64,000 nucleotides of DNA from NCBI GenBank assembly GCA_003013855.2, contig ML058449.1, positions 1,054,001-1,118,000 of the forward strand, read 5' to 3'. This DNA is from Liriodendron chinense. Its lineage: Eukaryota; Streptophyta; Magnoliopsida; Magnoliales; Magnoliaceae. The notes beneath the pieces were generated by a model. That model was not told the DNA's origin. It was given only the letters and a program-made list of their open reading frames with translations, and did no database searches. This document shows, in pieces, positions 34,801-49,400 of this stretch. Every line of letters begins with the position of its first letter. Positions within the stretch are counted from its first letter, which is position 1. The position numbers were made by a program, and so were the translations under genes.

Positions 34801-37800
34801 GGATAGGCGACTATTGAGGAGCTGAAGACCCTTCACATGTGATAAGACACATAGAAGACCCCATCCAGGGAAGACACGTGTGAAGGAAGAAGGGAGAAAC
34901 AAAACTGAAGAGCTGAAGACTTCGGGCGCCGATCGGGCGCCCGACCACTGTCTTCGGGCGCCCGATCATTGCCTTCGGGCGCCCGAGTTTGGCCTTTCGA
35001 GTGCCCGAAACTCTCTGGACGTTTTTGGATATCTTCGGGGGCCCGAACTTTCCCGCACTTACGTTATTTTGCGCGTTTTACTTAGTTTTAGGGGTAGTTT
35101 AGTACTTTTATGTCTTTATTTGGTTATTTAAGAGGGCTTCACGAATTTAACTTGGATTATTGATTAGTGAAAAGCCTCTTGGAGCTTTCTTCTTTCTCTC
35201 TCTCTCTCATGGTGATGTTTCTTCCTTTTCCCTGATCCTCTTTTCTTCTAATTGCTTCTTATGCCCCTCTAACCTTCTTCCAGGTAAACCTATCTTTACT
35301 AATCTATTTGTTTTGATTCCTACAATCTCCAAATTCTGACTTTGATCCTATAACCCTAATTTTCAGAATTTCAAATTCCTGATCCAAAATCTCCTGATTT
35401 TCTGGATTAGTGATTCCTTTTAACTGATTGGGTCATAGCCATGCAAGATCGGGAGGTTCCATCCCTCGCCGGATCCAACCATAGTGATACTTGAACATCA
35501 TACTTCATGGTTGTAATGAATGGCCCGTTCCATTGCATGTTCCTTGTGATCTTCTTAGTTCATGATAAGGATTGCTAGATTTTATATTGTTATTGTTGTT
35601 TAATTCCGCTGATTTAATTGTGTTCATGAACATGCATCATGATTAGGGCATCCTGCATCATCAAGCATGTATGCAATGTTGTCAAAATCGTATATTCATT
35701 ATACGAATCGTACGATTCGTATTTTATGGCCATACTATTCAAATCGTACAACCAAATTGTAAATACGATCGAATCGTACAATTTGACCAGCCGCGCAAAA
35801 ACCGGTCCAAAAATCGTAATTTTGCTTCTTTCTTTTTTCTTTTTCTTTTTTGTTTTAAAACCTATTTAAGCCCCACCCAAGGAAAAAAAAAAAACAATCT
35901 TTTACAACTTTTGAGAGATTTTGGGGACTTTTGGAGCTTGTGGCGATAGGAAACCTAGAGAAAAGAAATCAAGATATCTCTTTCATCGCTCAACGGCATC
36001 GAACGCCGCTTGTTGCATTCGATTTCTACGTTGAAATAGGTAAGAATAGAAGTAAAATATTCTACTATTCTTTTCTATTTCATTTCTTTCATTTATTGGT
36101 GAAAATATGAATTTTTTGGAGAAGAAAAATATAATATTTCGATTTTTTTTTCTTTTTTTTTTCTTTTTTATAGTTTTTTGTCATTCCTTTTTAGGGCTTT
36201 TGTGTTTAAAACTTATTTATGCCCCATATACATTATAACATTGCTTATTTTCTTTCTTTGGAGAAATAGTAGTGAGGTTTGGTGTTTATGTAGGTCTAGC
36301 CTAAATAGTTGTTTTTCAATAGTTTTTTCATTTATTCCAAATTTAAAATGGTTTTCTCATTTTTAATCAATTTATAATCTTTGTTTGTGTGGGGTCTAAC
36401 CTAAATAGTTTTTTTTTCTTAATATGTATGTAGGCTTGGCTTGTCACTTGTGTGTTGCCGAATTGCCATGTTGAATCGTTGATTTGTTTTGAGCATTGAA
36501 GATGGGCAAGAAATAAAAAACGAAGGACAATGATCTTACATGAGAGTATTGTTCTAAGATGGATGGGAACAATAATCTCCACCTAATATGCAATTTTTAT
36601 AGGAAGGCGTATTGGGGAAGTCTGTTTCGAAGGAAAAATCACCTATCCCGAACGAAGAAAATGTTGCGGCATGTCCCCAAGTAGGTGATGATGTAGCCAA
36701 AAAATTTAAGAATTTATTGGATGGCAATGTTAGCGAGAAGAAACAACAAGAGGAGATGGCCTATGATGTTAGAAGGGTTCCTATAATTCAAGATGTTGAA
36801 ATGAGTGGTGAAAAAAAAAAAGAAGAAAAAAAAAGAGAACAACGAATGATTTTATGGGAAAGAGTGATGCAAAAGAAAAACAACAAGCCACTCTAAACAA
36901 AATATGGAAGAAGGGAGATACAGATAATGTGTTTATCTATTTCGCGTTTCCTATATGAGAATGCTCTACCATTCAACCTTGTAAAGAGCCCATTCCTTGC
37001 ACCAATGATGGAAGCGGTTACGCATTTGGGCCGGGATTGAAGCTTCCTTTGTATCATGAAGTGAGGAATAAATTTTTGAAGATGGAGGTTGAGTCGATAG
37101 AGAAATTTATCGATGTATATAAGAAGGAATGGGGGAAGATTGGAGTACGATTATGTCAGATAGGTGGACCGATGGAGTGATTACAATTTTTTTGGTAAAT
37201 AATCCAAGTAGTATAGTATTTTTAAGATTTGTTGATACGTCCAATATTTCAGAAAATGCGAACAATTTGTTAGGGTTGCTCGAGTGAATGATTGATGAGG
37301 TGGGTAAAGAGAACGTTGTGCGGGTCGTTACAGATAGCAAATCTGCCCATGTGAAGGCAAGTCAGATGTTGATGGAGAAGAAGAAGACATTAGTTTGGTC
37401 TCTATGTGCGGCCCATTGCATATACCTAATGCTTGCAGGCATTGGAAAGCTGCAAGTTCATTCAGAGACTGTGGCAAAAACAAGGGTTATAATAGTCTAT
37501 ATTTACAAACATTGTAGGGTATTAAATATGATGAGGAAGCATGCGAAATGAGAGTTGACTCGATCAGCTGTAACACGGTTTACTACGTGTTACTTAACTT
37601 TAAAAAGCATTCATGGAAATAGAATTGGCTTGAGGTCGATGTTTACCTCGAAGGAATGGGAAGATAGCAACTTCTCCAAGACCACAAAGGGGAAGCATGT
37701 TCAAGACATTATTTTGGCCGATGTAGATTTTTGGCCATCTATCAAGTTTTGCTGAAAGACCACTCTCCCATTGGTCAAGGTACTAAGGCTAGTTGATTCA

Positions 37801-40383
37801 GATGAAAGGCCAGCCATGGGATATATTTATGAATTTATGGATTGAGCAAAAAAAGCTATAGCAGAAAACTTGGGAGAGGTGAAGAAGAGGTATTCGACTA
37901 TATGGGACATAATAGACTAACGATGGAATCTTCAGTTGCATAGGCCCTTACATGCTGCAACTTATTTCTTAAATCCAAGATTTCAATGTGATGACAATTT
38001 TCATCTGGATTTAGAGATTAAAACCGCCCTATATGATTGTATTGAAAGAATGGTTCCTGGTTCAAGGCAAAGGGTCATCATTGATGAGCATATGGACAAG
38101 TTCAAAAAGGCCTATGGTTTATTTGGAGGAGAGACAGTAAAGTTAACTAGAACGACAAAGCAACCAGGTAATTTTACTTACAAAGTTACAATTATTTTGC
38201 TTCTTTTGAGTTTGATTGTGTTCCTATTGTTGCTATTAATTATATATGATTGTGTTTTAGGTCTATGGTGGGAGAGTTACGGAGACGAGTGTCCATAATT
38301 GCAAAAGTTGGCTATTTGTATTTTGAGTTTGACATGTAGTGCTACTGGTTGTGAGCGCAACTAGAGCACTTTTGAGTAGGTGAGACATTATTGAATTCAT
38401 TAATCAATTTATGAATTCACCATGTAGATTGTAGTGACCAATAGCCTTATATTATTACGTTCATGGGCTTGCAGATACATTCAAAGAAGAGGAATAGACT
38501 TGAACAACAAAGATTGAATGCGCTCGTCTTCATAAAATATAATATCTAACTCGAAGTCCGTCATGCAAAGAGAGAGGACCAATGGCTTGATCCTACATGC
38601 TTATCAGATATGGAATCAGATGATGAATGGATCACGGAGAAAGAAGATCCTGCACTTCCTACAAATAATGCCTGGATGGACATAGGTGGATGTTTTGCTG
38701 AAGCTTTGGAGGATGTGCAAGGTGTAGGCTGATCCACATCAAAACCAGATGGGCGACGTGGTATATGACTCGTATTTTTATTGTTTAGTCATATAGTGTA
38801 GACTTATAATTATTAATTATTAAATTATTATAATGAATTTTGTTGCAACAACTATTTTGTAGGTCCTAGAAAACTTGTTATTCGAAGCAAAGCGAAGGGA
38901 AAAGAAAAAGTGGCAGAAGTGGAGAAGGAAGATGAGTTTATTTCGACATTAAATTATGAAGATGAAGATGATGTTGATAATGTTAACCCAATGGGTGATT
39001 AGGAGGATGATGATGAATAATAGATTTGTTTGGACCTTTTTATTTACTTTTTGAATTATAGAAACAAGTGAATAGAGAATTATACATGTAAATGGGGATG
39101 GGGAAAATGTTAATTTTTTAATCATATAGAAAACTTACATGTACATGGGATGGGAAAGGGATTATTGTTTGAACTTGATTATGACATGATGATATACACA
39201 TGATACATCTTTTTGTTTTTGCATATTCATGACAAAATGGATGATTGATATGTTTTTTTATTTATATTATTATATACATTTTTAATGACATGTTTTATGA
39301 AAATCTAAAAACATCTTACAATTTACGATACGATAACAATTATGACAAAATTGCATGTATGAGGGACGATCTACTGATTTGTTGAGTCCTCGTCAATTTT
39401 TGAAAAATAAAAATTATTAAAGTATTATTTTTTTTCAAAATTTCCCTTCAACCAGCTATCAATTGAGACTAATTTCGAAGTATTTACGAGTGTTTTATGA
39501 AATGATCATAACATAGTCTAAATGTTAGGCATTCAATTTGAATAGGATCCTATACAAAGGAAACTATTATGTGCACTTTTTTTTTTTTTTTTGAGATGTT
39601 ATGATTCAAAAGTGTGTATTAAGGTCTTTTTTAACAATCCCTCAAGTTTCATTAAAAAATTCAACCATTTTCCCATTGTTTCCCAAAAAGTGAGATAAAT
39701 TGCCCTAAGTAAACGATATATCCTGTGCGATAACCGATACGTATCTGTATCCCAAGGATGCGATACATAACACGATACTGATATTTCGAACACTGATATA
39801 TAGTACTAAAGATAAAAATAGACTAGAAGCATATAGATCCGATTATGTAGCACATCTCCAGCTGCTCCGATATTTCATCAACCAACCCAATAATTGCAAC
39901 AAATGAATAAGAAAAAAGATCTAAGGGGCTGTTTAATTTTTTTATTTACCATTGTAATTCATGCTAAATAAGTCATGATTATTTACAAGTGTAATTCCAG
40001 CAGCAGTCTCAATGCTGACGTTGACAGGGAGCTTGTTTGCAAAGCTTCAAACTCCATGGATTACATCATTCATACGATTTGGGCATGTTAAAATTGTGTG
40101 GCCCACCATGATGTATATGTCTTATCCATGCCGTCCATTCATTCCACCAGCTCATTTTAGGGCCCAAAGATGAGGCAAATACAAAGCTCAAGTGGACCAC
40201 ACCAGAGGAAACAGTGGAAATTGAATGCCTAACGTTGAAAACTTTTTGGGGGCCACAGAAGTTTTGGATGAAGCTGATATTTGTGTATTCCCTTCATACA
40301 TGTTTGTATGACCTTATGAACAGGTTGGATGACAAATATACATCCTTGTGGGCTCTAGGAAGGTTCCAATCCCCAATCCCCCC

Positions 40384-40414
<31 letters not shown>

Positions 40415-43400
40415 AAAAAAAATCTCTTGTGGTGTGGTCCCCTTGAGATTCCAATCTCCCTCAGATGGTGTGGATCACACACATACATCAAGGTGGGACC
40501 CACAGATTTTATAGGTACCCAATCCCTGTGCGATTTCACGCATTTCAATGTGGTTTTCGAGGAGTAATTGTGTTTGGGGGGGTGTTTGTACGAGTGGATG
40601 GGTGTTTTCCTCTCGTTCAAACACCCCTCAAAAGTCACCATTATTTATTTACCCTCATTTGTCCCTGTAATTGGAAAAAAACAAACAGCCCCTGAATATA
40701 ATTGTAATCTCTGTCAAAATCCCACAGTATGACTTTATAGCTAAGCTAAAAAGTCTGGAGTCCTACAAAGAATAGAAGATGGATGGGCTAAAAGCCTATT
40801 GGCTGACATAAATTACTTCTTTAAAATATTTCGATACCTTGATAAAGGATAATCATGAGGAAACTAAATAAATAAAAACCAGTTATTCAAAACCACTTCA
40901 TACATTTTTACCAAATAAATAAATAAAAACACTTTATACATCAACTTGAGGAGGCTATATAATGACCCATGGCATATAAATGTGGCATGGTTTGTATAGA
41001 AAGTGCAGAATGGCCATCTGGTTGAAGTTGTGGGCCCCAAATCCCAACCAATGGGTATTTTAAGCTATCCAATTGACTGTGGGCATGCAGGTCAATTGAG
41101 CCACTGATCTGGTCTAGAACACTCATCGGGACTGTTGATAGGGTCTTGATCTTTCATCAAATCAACCTGGACCACTGATAGTCCAGATCTTCAATCTGGA
41201 CAGTTGGATGGTCCATATCTTCAGACAAATGGATTTTTCATGGACCTCTAATAAGGACCCTTTGATAGGCTTGATCTTCAATCAATCAGCAATGGGATGC
41301 TCGTGGTTTCCCATCGGATGATCGGATGATCCCGCATCAAAATCCACACAAAAACTACACATTTTCATAGTAATACCAGTACGAATATTAGAAGTTTCTA
41401 GTAATTGTTTGGGCAAGGAGTTGTCGCTCCATATACTATGTAAGCCGTGAAGAAGTCCCCTTTCAGAATCTGTGACGTCCTATGCAAAAGTTCTCGACTT
41501 GGACTTACAAAAAAAAAAGTTCATCTAATTGATGACATGGAACAATGATGCATGCGGAGAGTGCTGGCAAAGGAACGGATATCAACTATAGTTACCAACC
41601 CAGTCAATTAGGCCAATTGAACCGGATTTTAGCAGATAAAGAAAACCATAAAAAAACCAGGTTATTTTCTTTCTTTTTTTCTTTTTCTTTTTTTTTTGCC
41701 TTTAAGAACTAGTAAAAAAAAATTTATCGAGCAGTAAAAGGTATTTATACTATAAATCAAGCCAGTGAACCCAATGAAAAAACTGAGACACGATCGAGAA
41801 ACTGAGTCTTTAGTGAAAAAATTGGCCAGCTCATTAGCTTCTTGGGAGATTTGGTGGAAAGATGCCTAAAGATTAAATGTTCAGAGCTATGCTAAGCCCA
41901 TACACATGTACAAGTCAGCAAATGCACATGCTACCACATATGCCAGCATGGAACACAGGTGAAATATCCAAGTCATCCATCAGAAGGGTACCACTATGTC
42001 GATTATCCATTCCAAGAATCAGATTGATCCACTAGTCAGGTGGGCCACAATTAACTGAACAAATGGACGGTTGTGAAAAAAATTGACCAAGTTTTCTAAC
42101 TAATATCATGGCACACATATTGAGTGGACCGCTTTTATCTTTCAGCAGCATCATCTGTACGGTGAGGTCCACATGACCAATGGCTTGGATATTTCACCTG
42201 TGTGCCACGCCGGCATACGTGGTGGTGTGTGCATTTGCGGACTTGTACATGCGTGTGAGCTTAGCAAAGCTCCAATGTTTGATCTTGTTCATAACGAAGG
42301 TAACCTTCAAGGTTTCAAGCTTTTCCCATATGCCGGATTCACAAAAAATAGCTTTCATCGAATCCAGTTCAACAATCAGCTGTGCGAAAAGAAAAAGGAG
42401 AAAAGAGAATAAAAGAACTTTGAAGATATTCAAACACATAATGATAACCCATTTCTTATTTGTTTTACTTGCCCATTCCTGATGACCCAGATAACAACAT
42501 TTAAATATGCCTCAATTATCTCTTGGAAGGCCTCCCCGAATTCAGTCAATCGTCTTTAAATCAGCAACTGGCATACCAATGAATTCATTCAATATCAGAT
42601 CCAATTCCACTAAAAGAAACATGATTCCGCCCTTGACTTGGTCGCTTGTGGGTATGATGTCATAGAAGATTCTTCTATTTTGCTCCTTTCATTAACTGCA
42701 TATAATAGCACATGGCAGTATTCTCCCTAATCCCTTAATAGCACATGGTTTGATCATCTTCATTCTCCCTAATCCCTTAATAATAGCACATGGTTTGATC
42801 ATCTTCATTCTCCCTAATCCCTTAATAGCACATGGTTTGATCATCTTCATTCTCCCTAATCTCTCCAGAATAACCCTCCTAGCACTTTGTACCATTATTT
42901 AACAAGAATATGCTTCCTACAACATAAAACTATAAACTGGTTTAAAAATACCATACTGGGTTCTTTTTTATTCAGATTGCTTTTGGTACAACTATACTAT
43001 TTTCCAGTGCACAAGAAACCAGTACCCTCAGTGGTAGACAATTTGTAATTAGGACATTGTGGTCATGACTTCGAGACCATATTACCTATAAAAGAAAAGC
43101 ACCAACTCATTGTTTGGATATTTGTTGATTCCTCAAATTTCCAGCTATTCAAGATATGCAAGATATTGCATGGTTTTAAGTTGCTCATCAAGCTTGTTTC
43201 AAGGACTTAAATTCCATTGTATCACGAATTGCCTTCACAGGAGTGTAACTTGATGTTTGTTCAAGCTCACTCTCTCATCCACAGGTGAGTTTCAAGAATG
43301 GTTCGAAGGCATCTTCAAGAACAATTTTATTTAGGGCTTTTGTCATCTATTAGGCACCTTATAAGTAGTGGTTGTGAGAAATTGTACTGACACCAAGGGA

Positions 43401-46400
43401 TTCTCCTTAGTAAGAATGGAGACAGGGTAAAGAAATACCTCCCCTTCCGTAAGATCTAAAGGAATAAAATAGGGGGGGCAGTGCAAAGTTTGATAATTTG
43501 ATTTTTGGAGCATGTTCAGAGAAATAAAAATACAGAACGAAAAGGAAAGGGAAGACATGGAGACAATGGGCTCTTGGACTTCCCGAATCGGACCTTGAGA
43601 TGAGAAAAAACAGTAGGCAAGATTAACTGCTCCAACACTCTAGAAAGCTTTTGATGCACAAGAAGACCAAGATGAGCATTTTAACAAGGAAAAAGGTCCA
43701 CAGTTGTTTTTATTTTGAGATATCTTATAGCATAAGAGAATCTTCAGCCAATGAAGCAGTTGATGATGCAAGATTTGCAAGGGTTCTGTCACCGTCAATT
43801 GGTATAGGCAGTCTCATGGATTAAGATAACAGTTTTGTTCAGAGGCGAAAGCAGTTCATCTCAATGGTACTGATACAAATTGGATAAGTCACACCAAGTG
43901 TCTCTTAAGTTAATTATGCATGATTCCCGTGCAACTTGACTGATATAGATAAGACAGTGAGTTGCACTGTGCATATCACCAATACAGACGAATCATACTG
44001 CAAGTGCTGCCAACAAGTCTCACTGTGTTTTGCCAAATAGAAAGGATTCACACAAGGAGTTTGTCTTATAAGGGCCACTTTTCTGAATTGGGCCCCTATC
44101 ACCTCATTTAGGGCAATAGCGAGTCAACTTAGACGGTATTTGACAATATTTTAAACCATCGGCTTATATCTTGGTAGAAGTTGGAATTTGGTTATTCAAT
44201 ATAGATTGCCTAGAAAGAAAACCGATTCATGGACCCTCCACCTTCACAATGGAGGAAGATGAATGTGGATGGAAGCTTGTTGGGAAATCTGAGTGCATCA
44301 GGCATTCAAGGGGATGTCAGGGACTGGTAACTCGAAAACTCAGTTGGCTTCTGTATATTCTTCGATTCTACTTTGGGCCCTTTAGTTGTTGAAAGGCACT
44401 AGAAGATTGCCATGGCCTGGGTGAATGGTGAACGCCCGACCCATGGACGTAAGTGTCTACCATTCAAAAGATCAGAGGCAAGGTCTATCTTTTTCCAGTA
44501 TCAGTTGAACATGTAACCAGCGGGGCTAGTTCCTAGGTAGATCTTGCTAAAGAAGGCATACTTAGGCTGCTCTTCACCCTAGAAGCTCCTCCCTATTACC
44601 TTGCAGAGTATCCCTTGTTCTCCTTTCTAATAATCTTTTTGTAGTTTTGATAAAAAAAGTATTTTAAATCGTGGACATTGTTCAAAAGGTAGTTTGCATT
44701 CAAGATTTTCTAATCATCAATATTATCACATATGGGCTGTTCTATGGCCCATCTGCAGCCCATCTATGTTTAAGACATAATGTATATTCTTGCTTCTTCT
44801 TCTTCTTTATTTTCTTTTTTGGAAATGATGGTATTCTTTAATAAATGCGCGTGGGGGGGGGGGATGGATTAATCTCTCCTTTTGTCTTTCCCTCCTTCAT
44901 TTTCCTCTTTTCTTCTTCTCTTTCTTTTATTAATTGCATCGCATGGTAGCGCAAAATCGATTTGGCCATTGATCTCTTCCACCAGCTTCCTCGATCCCTC
45001 TCTTTTCCTTCTTCCATTTACTTGAGGCAAATCTTTAAAAGTCATTAGGAGTTGATTTACACGAATTCTCTTCCAACCACCACGTGGTGGGTGGTGTAAT
45101 CATGTATCATGAATGGGTGTGAGGCCCACTTTTTTACAACACCCAGTGTTTTAAATAGCAAATAGTGGGTAACGTAGCATTCACCCCTTTGAAGTGTGAG
45201 GTGTAAGCTACATGCTCCTAGATTTTGAATCAAGGTTGCACTTGGTTGCACTGATTTCATGATATTCTGCACCAAATTAAACTGATTAATAATGAAATTT
45301 AAACAAAATTTCATGATATTTGCTGCACCCAAATGCAACCTAAAGTAATATGAAAGTGCAATGAAAAATAATAGTAAAGAAATAATTACGAACTGGTTTT
45401 TAATATTGTTACTTATATTATTTTAATAAAAGCATTGAAAAGATTAACTATTTTTTATTAAAAAATGTAACAAATCATTGAAAACATTAATTGATTTTAA
45501 TGTTGTAGTGAAAAATAACTTGTAACGTGAGCTACGTACAATGTAGTGTAGTCTATGTATTGTATGCAAATTATCATATACCATAGGCTACACACGACTT
45601 CAGGCTATTTTCATGAGCTATGTAACGTTAAGGCTAAGCTACACGCTACATAGCATAAGCTACACGCTACATAGCGTAGCTATTTAAAACACTAATAACA
45701 CCATCGTGATGGATAGAAGTGAGCCATCGTGTGTGTGGTCAGATTTGCTTGTGGCCAGATCTGAGATCTAAAGTGTGTGAAAGTTGCTTATGACAAGGAC
45801 AGAACAAGTGTACGTGTCAAGTTTTTTTTATTAAGCAGTGCTATCAAGTGATCGTGTTCGTTGATATATGTGGTTTTTTGGAAACGTATTGGGTAAGTTA
45901 AAGTTAAACATTCTTCCATTATCTATTTAATTTCGCCTACATCAATGGATGTCAAGAATTAAGCTAAGACTAGTCTGTCTCCATTTGAGTCAAAGAACTT
46001 TCAGATTACATCGACTAAATTCAATGGAACAAATTACTTGTAATGGACCACATCAATAGAGGTCTTCTTTACGAGAAAAAGGAAATTAAAGTATTTGACT
46101 TCTCCTAAACCTGAAGAAAGTTCAATAGAATACGAAGATTGGGTGGTAGAGGATGCTCAAATTAGAGTGTTATTATGAAGCCTCGGATTTGTGTGAATGT
46201 TGTTTCCTCAAGACATGAAAGGAAATTTGGGATAATTTGGAAGAGATGTACTTAGATGAAAAGAATTTAACACAAATCTACAAGTTACTACAGAATATCT
46301 TTGCTCCTCAAGCCTCTTTCCTCCATTTCTGAGCCCAATATGGCAGGTGATACAGTTACACTATCCAAGGTAGAATTTGCTAGACTTTTGAAGGATCGTT

Positions 46401-49400
46401 CCACTCACGCATCATCATCCACAGTTATTATCACGCAGTTGGGTATCATTTGTCTTTCACCGTCTAATAATCCCCGGGTCATTGACTCAGGAGCTTTCAA
46501 TCATATGACCGATAAGCATAGCGAATTGTGTCAGTTAATATAATTACCATCCATTTCTTCTGTCACATTAGCAGATGGTACTTCAACCCATGTCTGGGTT
46601 GGGCATTGCTTGTACTACCCCATCGCTTTCATTGTCATTAGTACTTTACAGCTTTAAATTTCCTTCGAGTTTATTGTATGAACAATTCCTTATGTTTTGT
46701 CACATTTTATCGTTCTTATTGTGAATTCTAGGGTCTAAAGATGGGGAGGATGATTTGTGGAGAGCCGAGAGCATGAACTAATGGACTCCATTACTTTGAT
46801 AGTGGAATAACTAGTGTTGCATTATGGAGAAACATCTCTCCACATCAGTGGCATTCCAGGCTTGGTCATCCCTCTTTAAGTAGTTTGAAGAGTCTAGTTC
46901 CATCATTGTTGTATGCGTCTAGATTAGAGTGTGAGGCTTGTGAGTTGAGTAAGCACCATAGTGTCGTTTCTTCCTCATGTGGATAAGAGAAGCAATTAAC
47001 ATTTTTATATAGTACATTGTGATCTTTAGGGTCCAGTTCATCTTACTGGTTTATTTGCTTTTAAGTACTTTGTTATTTTTGTGGATGATTATTGTCATAT
47101 CACATGGCTATATTTGATGAAACATTGGTCAAAAGTGTTTTATTGTATTAAAAAATTTCATAGGGAAGCACAAACTCAATTCAATTCTAAGGTTTGTGTT
47201 CGACATTCAGATAACGCTATGGAATATTTATTTCATGACTTTAACTCATGACTTTCATCTCATGGATTATTCACCAAACTTTATGTGCATACACACCAAC
47301 AAAAGATGTAGTAGAATGTAAGAACCGTCATTTACTTGAGGTTGCAAGAGTGTTGCGGTTAAAGATGAAGGTTACGAAAATATTTTAGAGTGATGCAGTT
47401 TTAACTACATGGTACTTAACAAACCTGATGCCTTCATCAGTCCTACATTGGAAGTCACCACTATATCTTGTGCCCTCAAATTTCTCTCTACTCTATTCCT
47501 CCAAAGGTGTTCGATTGCGTCTTTCGTGCATCAACTTGATCATGTTCATGACGAGTTTGAACCAAGGGCTATCAAGTATAATTTTCTTAAGTACTCCCGT
47601 ACCCAATGGGAATACAAATGTTATTGTTGAGATATGTGTTTAGAGAAGGACCCTTTACCTATTTGCAATTTTCTAAAGTTCCTAAACGTAGCACCCTCTT
47701 TTCCTTTCCTCCAAACATTCTCTTTTCTCCTTTCTCCTTCTCCTTTTTCTCCTCCTTTACCTTTCCCTCTAAGATTTATTGCTCTTTTCTACTTGGTCTC
47801 AGGGCATGTTCTTGTATTTATTGCAGATTTCATAGGAGGGGCCCACTGCTAACGTCATCATGCCCCATGGGTGATGTTACCATTGGATGGTCCCTTGAAG
47901 AAGAAAAGTAAGGGATCTGGGAGAGAATGATTTTAGAAGAATTGTAGTGATTTTTGGGTAAGTTTTTGCTTAATAAAGAATTCTTTAAAAGGGGATCTGA
48001 TTCGGTTTTTTGTGTGTAGGCCATTTTTAAAGATTTTTTTGTGGAACTTTTCCACATTGATTTGATGCGGCAAACTATTTGCCACCTCGAGAATAAAAAA
48101 CCATCTTACTCCGTTGAGATTTAAGAGGTATATAATGAGATCTGTGAATGGTGGTGGCATATAACCCTGTTGAGCCCCTTTTTTGTCTAATTTTTTTGTC
48201 AGTTTTTTTGTTGAGTCTCTTTGAAATTTAAGACTATTTTTTGCTATTCTTTGGAGAATATAAGGAGTTGTTTCTATGGGAAGATGTCAACTACCAGTGG
48301 TTCAGCAGTAATTTCCAATGTTTTCGAGGTCTCAAGTTCCATACCAACTGTAGGTGTTTATAGTGACAATCCTAGAGAGCAAATCATAATTGAAAGTTGG
48401 ATGGCACTAATTTCCTTAAATGGTCTCAATCCGTCAAGATGCATATTGGCAAGCAAAGAAAACGAGGTATGTGAATGGTCGGGTGAAGGAACCAGCTATA
48501 TTGATGATTCTTCATATAATAAGTGGGAACAAGAAAACTTATGGTTATGAGGGGTGCCAATGGACCGGGCTCGGGCCTCAAAAATCAAAATTTTGAATAG
48601 GGCCAGCCCGACGGCCCAGCCTGAAACAGTTCAAAATCCAGGCCGAGACTAACCCCAGGCCCGGCCCATTGACAGCCCTAATGGTTATGTCTTGCCTACT
48701 TAACTCTTTGCAACCTCATATCAGCAAAAGAATCTTGTTCCTGCATACAACTAAGGATGGGATAAAGTTACTAGAACTTATTCCCAATGGCAAAATATTG
48801 CTTGTGCTATCAGCTATGCTAGGAGGCTGTAACTCTTCATCAGGGGAGGAGAGTTTGGCTGCCCATTATTCCACTCTTCAGGGTCTATGGGAAGAGTTGG
48901 ATAAGTATCAGTTATCACAGTGGGTTACTATTGCTGATAGAGAGAGGCATAAAAAACAAGTCGAAGAGAATAGAATATTCTGTGATTGGTAACGCAAAGT
49001 GGAAAAGTGTTTGAGTACAAGAAAATATAGACAATCAAAAGGTTAAGTTAGTAGCTATGAAGTTTTCCATCATGGGACGATCTCTAAGCTGGATGAATCC
49101 GTCAACATAAGGAGAAAGTAAATTACTTGGAAAAGATGAAAAAGAAGTTCCAAAAAAAAAAAAAAGGAAGTTCTTGGTTGGGAATAATGCCCGTAACCTC
49201 TATCAAAGACGTCACAATCTCCATCAAGAGAATAAATCAATATATGATGCACCGAAGAGTTCCATACATTGGCATCACAGCCAGGGTTTCATGAGTATGA
49301 AGATTAACAGATTTCAGGATATCATAATGGTCTTAACCAAGATACAAAAAATGAATTGACCTTCAAAGATGTATTTAAAATGTCTTATGCATATGTACTT

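Larger units (their letters stand above)
34310..39795. mobile_element. Outer hAT element (non-autonomous) with nested insertions
   Basis: The ends caatattttaaatatcgacg and gatatttcgaacactg are inverted and flanked by the 8-bp repeat atatatag (34302-34309 and 39796-39803). After removing the solo LTR (34733-35660) and the inner hAT (35674-39354), about 870 bp of element remain. Its two halves carry a direct repeat around ctatcaatt(a/g)agactaattt (about 34552 and 39453). No transposase belongs to this layer. Confidence 0.8.

Noticed and set aside
42694..42895. Possible CRISPR-like repeat/spacer pattern
   Set aside because: The units are contiguous tandem copies without unique spacers, and the DNA is plant nuclear.
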